Shown here piece by piece: positions 61,544 through 64,000 of a DNA stretch of 64,000 nt. The notes under the pieces are model-generated. The model was not told the origin of the DNA and made no database searches. It saw only the letters and a list, made by a program, of their open reading frames with translations. Positions within the stretch are counted from its first letter, which is position 1. The number at the start of each line of letters is the position of its first letter. Source of the stretch: Geomonas ferrireducens. Its GTDB lineage: Bacteria; Desulfobacterota; Desulfuromonadia; Geobacterales; Geobacteraceae. Location of the stretch: the NCBI RefSeq assembly GCF_004917065.1, contig NZ_SSYA01000002.1:349897-413896 (forward strand), in the 5' to 3' direction. Both the position numbers and the translations under genes were made by a program.

Positions 61544-63019
61544 ATGCGGAGCAGGAAAGCAAGGTACCTTTCAGTTTTCGCTTTTATGACTGCGGTTTTG
61601 ATCTGGAGTGCGTGCGTGCAGAAAAGAATGGATCCCGTAACCAGCGAAATGGCCCCGGAAGGCAAGGTAGATCCAGCCGATGCCGCCATAGATCCGGCGC
61701 ACTGGGGCAGGCTTTATCCCATTCACTACCAGCAGTGGAAGCTGACCAGCGAGCCGACCCCCGCAGGTCTCAGCAAGTACAAGAGGGGGTACGACGTCGG
61801 TGAGGAGCGACGCGACAAGCTGGACGAATACCCCTTCCTTGCGCTTTTATACAACGGCTGGGGCTTCGGGGCTGAGTACAATGAGCCGCGCGGCCACTAT
61901 TACATGGTGCAGGACCAGCTCGAGGTCGATCCGGGGAGGATCAAGGCGGGGGGCGCCTGTCTCACCTGCAAGACACCTTACGCGCCGAAGCTTGCCAAGG
62001 ACATGGGGGCGGCATATTTCCCGACCCCGTACAAGGAGGTCCTGGCGAGGCTTCCCAAGGATAAGCAGACCTTGGGTGTTGCCTGCGTCGATTGCCACGA
62101 CAACAAGGGGATGGCCCTGAAGATCTCCCGCGGCTTCACGCTCGGAAAGGCGCTCAAGGAGATCGGTCTCGATGAGACGAAACTGACCAGGGAACAAAAA
62201 CGTAATTTCGTCTGTGCCCAGTGTCACGTGACCTATATGATCCCGAAGGACAAGGACATGCATTCCACCAACGTGATCTTCCCCTGGGCGGGGAGCCAGG
62301 AAGGGCACATCACCATCGAGAACATCATCAAGCAGATCAAGAGTTCACCCGCGAACGGTGAGTGGGTGCAGGCGGTTACCGGCTTCAAGCTCGGCTTCGT
62401 CCGCCACCCCGAGTACGAGTTCTACTCGAATCAGAGCCCGCACTACATGGCAGGCGTCACCTGTGCCGACTGCCACATGCCTGTGATGACGGTGGATGGC
62501 GAGGACCTGACCGATCACAGGATCATGAGTCCGCTCAAGGGGAGCATGTCCGCCTGCGCCGCCTGCCACGGCGAGACCCCTGCGCAGCTAAGGCAGAAGG
62601 TCATCGACATCCAGGACCGTTTCACCGATCGCTATCTCAAAGCCGGATACGCCGTGGCGACCGATGCGAAACTGTTCGAGATGGCAAACCGGGCGAAGAG
62701 TGCGGGCAAGCAGATCGACCAGGAACTGTACGGGATGGCGCGCGAGCATTATGAGCAGGCCTTCTACCGGCTCGTGTTCGTGGGGGCCGAGAACTCCACC
62801 GGTTTCCACAACCCCGCAGAGGGGATGCGCGTTCTGGAGGATGCGGTAAATCATGCCTCCGCAGCCGACATGCACCTGCGCCAGCTCCTCGCCCAGGCCG
62901 GCGAGAAGGTGCCCGAGAAGGTCGACCTCGAGCTTCCGAAGTACCTCAACAACCGCGGCACGAAGAAGCTCCAGTTCAGGCCGGAATTCGAGGTGAAGCC
63001 GCCGACCATAGTGCGGTAG
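61544..63019 (+). CDS. nrfA: Cytochrome c nitrite reductase, pentaheme, calcium-free type
   Basis: NrfA reduces nitrite to ammonium with six electrons in the periplasm. The 491-residue protein has the lysine-ligated active heme site CLTCK at 139-143 and four CxxCH sites: CVDCH (181), CAQCH (224), CADCH (307) and CAACH (338). The segment FVRHPE replaces the KxQHPE of calcium-binding NrfA, with Arg at the Gln position, as described for Geobacter-type NrfA. The N-terminus is a signal with a Cys at residue 24 (VLIWSAC), so it may be a lipoprotein. AAGGAGG precedes the ATG. No nrfH gene is adjacent. Confidence 0.96.
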   Translation: MRSRKARYLSVFAFMTAVLIWSACVQKRMDPVTSEMAPEGKVDPADAAIDPAHWGRLYPIHYQQWKLTSEPTPAGLSKYKRGYDVGEERRDKLDEYPFLALLYNGWGFGAEYNEPRGHYYMVQDQLEVDPGRIKAGGACLTCKTPYAPKLAKDMGAAYFPTPYKEVLARLPKDKQTLGVACVDCHDNKGMALKISRGFTLGKALKEIGLDETKLTREQKRNFVCAQCHVTYMIPKDKDMHSTNVIFPWAGSQEGHITIENIIKQIKSSPANGEWVQAVTGFKLGFVRHPEYEFYSNQSPHYMAGVTCADCHMPVMTVDGEDLTDHRIMSPLKGSMSACAACHGETPAQLRQKVIDIQDRFTDRYLKAGYAVATDAKLFEMANRAKSAGKQIDQELYGMAREHYEQAFYRLVFVGAENSTGFHNPAEGMRVLEDAVNHASAADMHLRQLLAQAGEKVPEKVDLELPKYLNNRGTKKLQFRPEFEVKPPTIVR

Positions 63020-63089
63020 ATCGCAACCTAGGCGGGAGGAGCCGTCCCCCTCCGGGTGGACGGTACGCGGCAACACCTGTGAGGCATAG

Positions 63090-63141
63090 AAAAAGGGCAA
63101 CGGGTCGTGGGGAAAGTATCCCCAGCTCCGTTGCCCTTTTT
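63090..63141. terminator. Bidirectional intrinsic terminator
   Basis: Arms AAAAAGGGCAACGG (63090-63103) and CCGTTGCCCTTTTT (63128-63141) pair perfectly, with an inner GGGGA/TCCCC stem in the loop. It serves nrfA and the convergent dehydrogenase gene. Confidence 0.93.
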
Positions 63142-63168
63142 GTTGTCCTCGCGTATCGGCGCGTTATC

Positions 63169-63771
63169 TCAGGCGAAGTCCTTGGCGTTGATCACGGTGC
63201 CGCTACGCATGCCGTGAATGCTCGACCAGTACGCCTGGGCCACCTGCTCGGCGGGCATCCCACCGGTCGCGTCCATCCCGAGCGCTTCGAGCGTTTCCTT
63301 CACCCACGGCGGGCTCACCACGTTGATACGTATGCCGCGCGGCATCTCGAGCGCCGCGGCGCGTACGAAACCTTCCAGCCCGGCATTGACCATGCTGATC
63401 GAGGCGCTCCCCGGCATCGGACTGTGGCTCAGGACACCGCTGGTCAGGGTAAAGCAGCCGTTGTCGCTTATGTAGTTCATCCCCACCCGCACCAGGTTCA
63501 CCTGGCCCATCAGCTTGCCGGCCAGCCCGGTCTGAAAGTCCTCGTCGGAAAGTTCCGCCAACGCCCCGAAGCGGGCGACCCCGGCGGCACAGGCGAGGGC
63601 GTCGAAGTGGCCCACCTCCTGGAACATCCGCTCGATGGACTCCTTGTTCGACATGTCCACCCTGTGGTCGCCGCTTCTGAAGGCGACCTTGACGACGTCG
63701 TGCTCGGTCGCCAGGAGTTTCGCCACTGCCTTCCCTATGGTTCCCGTCGCTCCCACCACGATAATCCGCAT
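63169..63771 (-). CDS. Short-chain dehydrogenase/reductase
   Basis: The 200-residue protein is a short SDR. The nucleotide site is IIVVGATGTIGKAVAKLL at about 3-20, an R in VAFRSGDHRVDMS suggests NADP, and CAAGVARFG stands in place of NNAG. The catalytic residues are atypical: Ser in TSGVLSHSPMPG is present, but the YxxxK motif reads SISMVNAG, so the tyrosine and lysine are missing. It may be a non-classical SDR or have another role. It ends at a bidirectional terminator. Confidence 0.85.
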   Translation of the reverse strand: MRIIVVGATGTIGKAVAKLLATEHDVVKVAFRSGDHRVDMSNKESIERMFQEVGHFDALACAAGVARFGALAELSDEDFQTGLAGKLMGQVNLVRVGMNYISDNGCFTLTSGVLSHSPMPGSASISMVNAGLEGFVRAAALEMPRGIRINVVSPPWVKETLEALGMDATGGMPAEQVAQAYWSSIHGMRSGTVINAKDFA

Positions 63772-63820
63772 ATGCTCCTCCTGTTAAGCGGTTATGGTTT
63801 GAGGGGCCCGGTGTCTCTCT

Positions 63821-64000
63821 TTAGAGCCCCAAGTACAGCGCGAAGTATATCTGATCTTCGCCGTTCTTGTTGAACCCGTGAGCGAATCCTATCGCAGGGG
63901 TGACCTTGGCCCAGTAGCCGATAGTCAGATCGGCGCGCAACTCGACACCGGCGCCGACTCTGGTTTCGTCTGCTGCGAAGGGGCGCAGGCCGCCCCAAAC
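63821..64000 (-). CDS. C-terminal part of a probable outer-membrane beta-barrel protein (partial)
   Basis: The last 59 codons and TAA stop are in the window. The chain ends in alternating polar/hydrophobic strands: GVELRADLTIGYWAKVTPAI, FAHGFNKNGEDQ and IYFALYLGL. Such an ending fits an outer-membrane barrel or the surface-associated end of a large exported beta protein. The rest of the gene lies beyond the window. Confidence 0.5.
   Translation of the reverse strand, partial: VWGGLRPFAADETRVGAGVELRADLTIGYWAKVTPAIGFAHGFNKNGEDQIYFALYLGL

Overview
The window looks like chromosomal DNA from a Geobacteraceae member, most likely close to Geomonas or Citrifermentans (formerly Geobacter) bemidjiensis. 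This rests on protein resemblance rather than a marker gene: the DNA is GC-rich, there is a five-heme NrfA of the calcium-free type, many soluble sensor kinases, a Wsp-like chemosensory cluster and several c-di-GMP proteins. No rRNA, tRNA, CRISPR array, insertion sequence or phage gene was seen.

Region 1 (1-16.3 kb, all + strand) is mostly core genome. It begins with the end of a peptide ABC transporter (binding-protein tail, dppB- and dppC-like permeases) and an unknown gene. Then come tilS, ftsH, folP and a cdaA-cdaR-glmM-pdxJ-peptidyl-prolyl isomerase run that couples c-di-AMP synthesis to cell-wall precursor supply. After these lie a small membrane protein, a lipid-type set (START-like protein, hotdog thioesterase, acyl-CoA ligase), a DEDDh exonuclease and lhgO.

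Region 2 (16.3-28.8 kb, - strand) is a chemosensory operon with the gene content of a Wsp system: cheW, cheR-TPR, cheW, poly-HAMP receptor, cheA-REC, cheB. In place of a WspR diguanylate cyclase it carries two soluble receiver-kinases and an NtrC-type sigma-54 activator. The cheR-TPR gene is broken by a frameshift near 27476, and the upstream cheW seems to lack a normal start codon beside its ribosome binding site.

Region 3 (28.8-38.2 kb) is mixed accessory content: ACP phosphodiesterase, ADP-ribosylglycohydrolase, flavin reductase, tautomerase, a release-factor-like GGQ protein, a LysR regulator facing a short rhodanese, a transglutaminase-like exported protein, a coiled-coil exported protein, a FadL-type porin and a methyltransferase.

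Region 4 (38.2-47.2 kb) is a c-di-GMP cluster. It holds an HD-GYP hydrolase, a PilZ protein fused to a large unknown, possibly acyltransferase-like domain, and a GAF-GGDEF cyclase. Diverging from these is a histidine kinase that shares its whole sensory half with the HD-GYP protein.

Region 5 (47.2-57.4 kb) holds a TatD/radical SAM fusion, bioB-bioD-bioA under a clear BirA operator with a terminator-like hairpin in front of bioA, epmA-efp, infA, a 23S rRNA uridine methyltransferase, a TPR protein and an HU/IHF-type protein. Region 6 (57.4-64 kb) holds a Na/phosphate cotransporter overlapping ppx/gppA, a PAS-GGDEF cyclase with a strong promoter, nrfA without nrfH, a short-chain dehydrogenase and the tail of a probable outer-membrane protein.

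Intergenic spaces carry three kinds of short dispersed repeat: GC-rich palindromic elements with a CCCTCTCCC/GGGAGAGGG frame, GTTCAACGTT repeats and AATTGTCAATTG repeats. Start sites were chosen from ribosome binding sites, overlaps and family lengths, so a few may be off by several codons.
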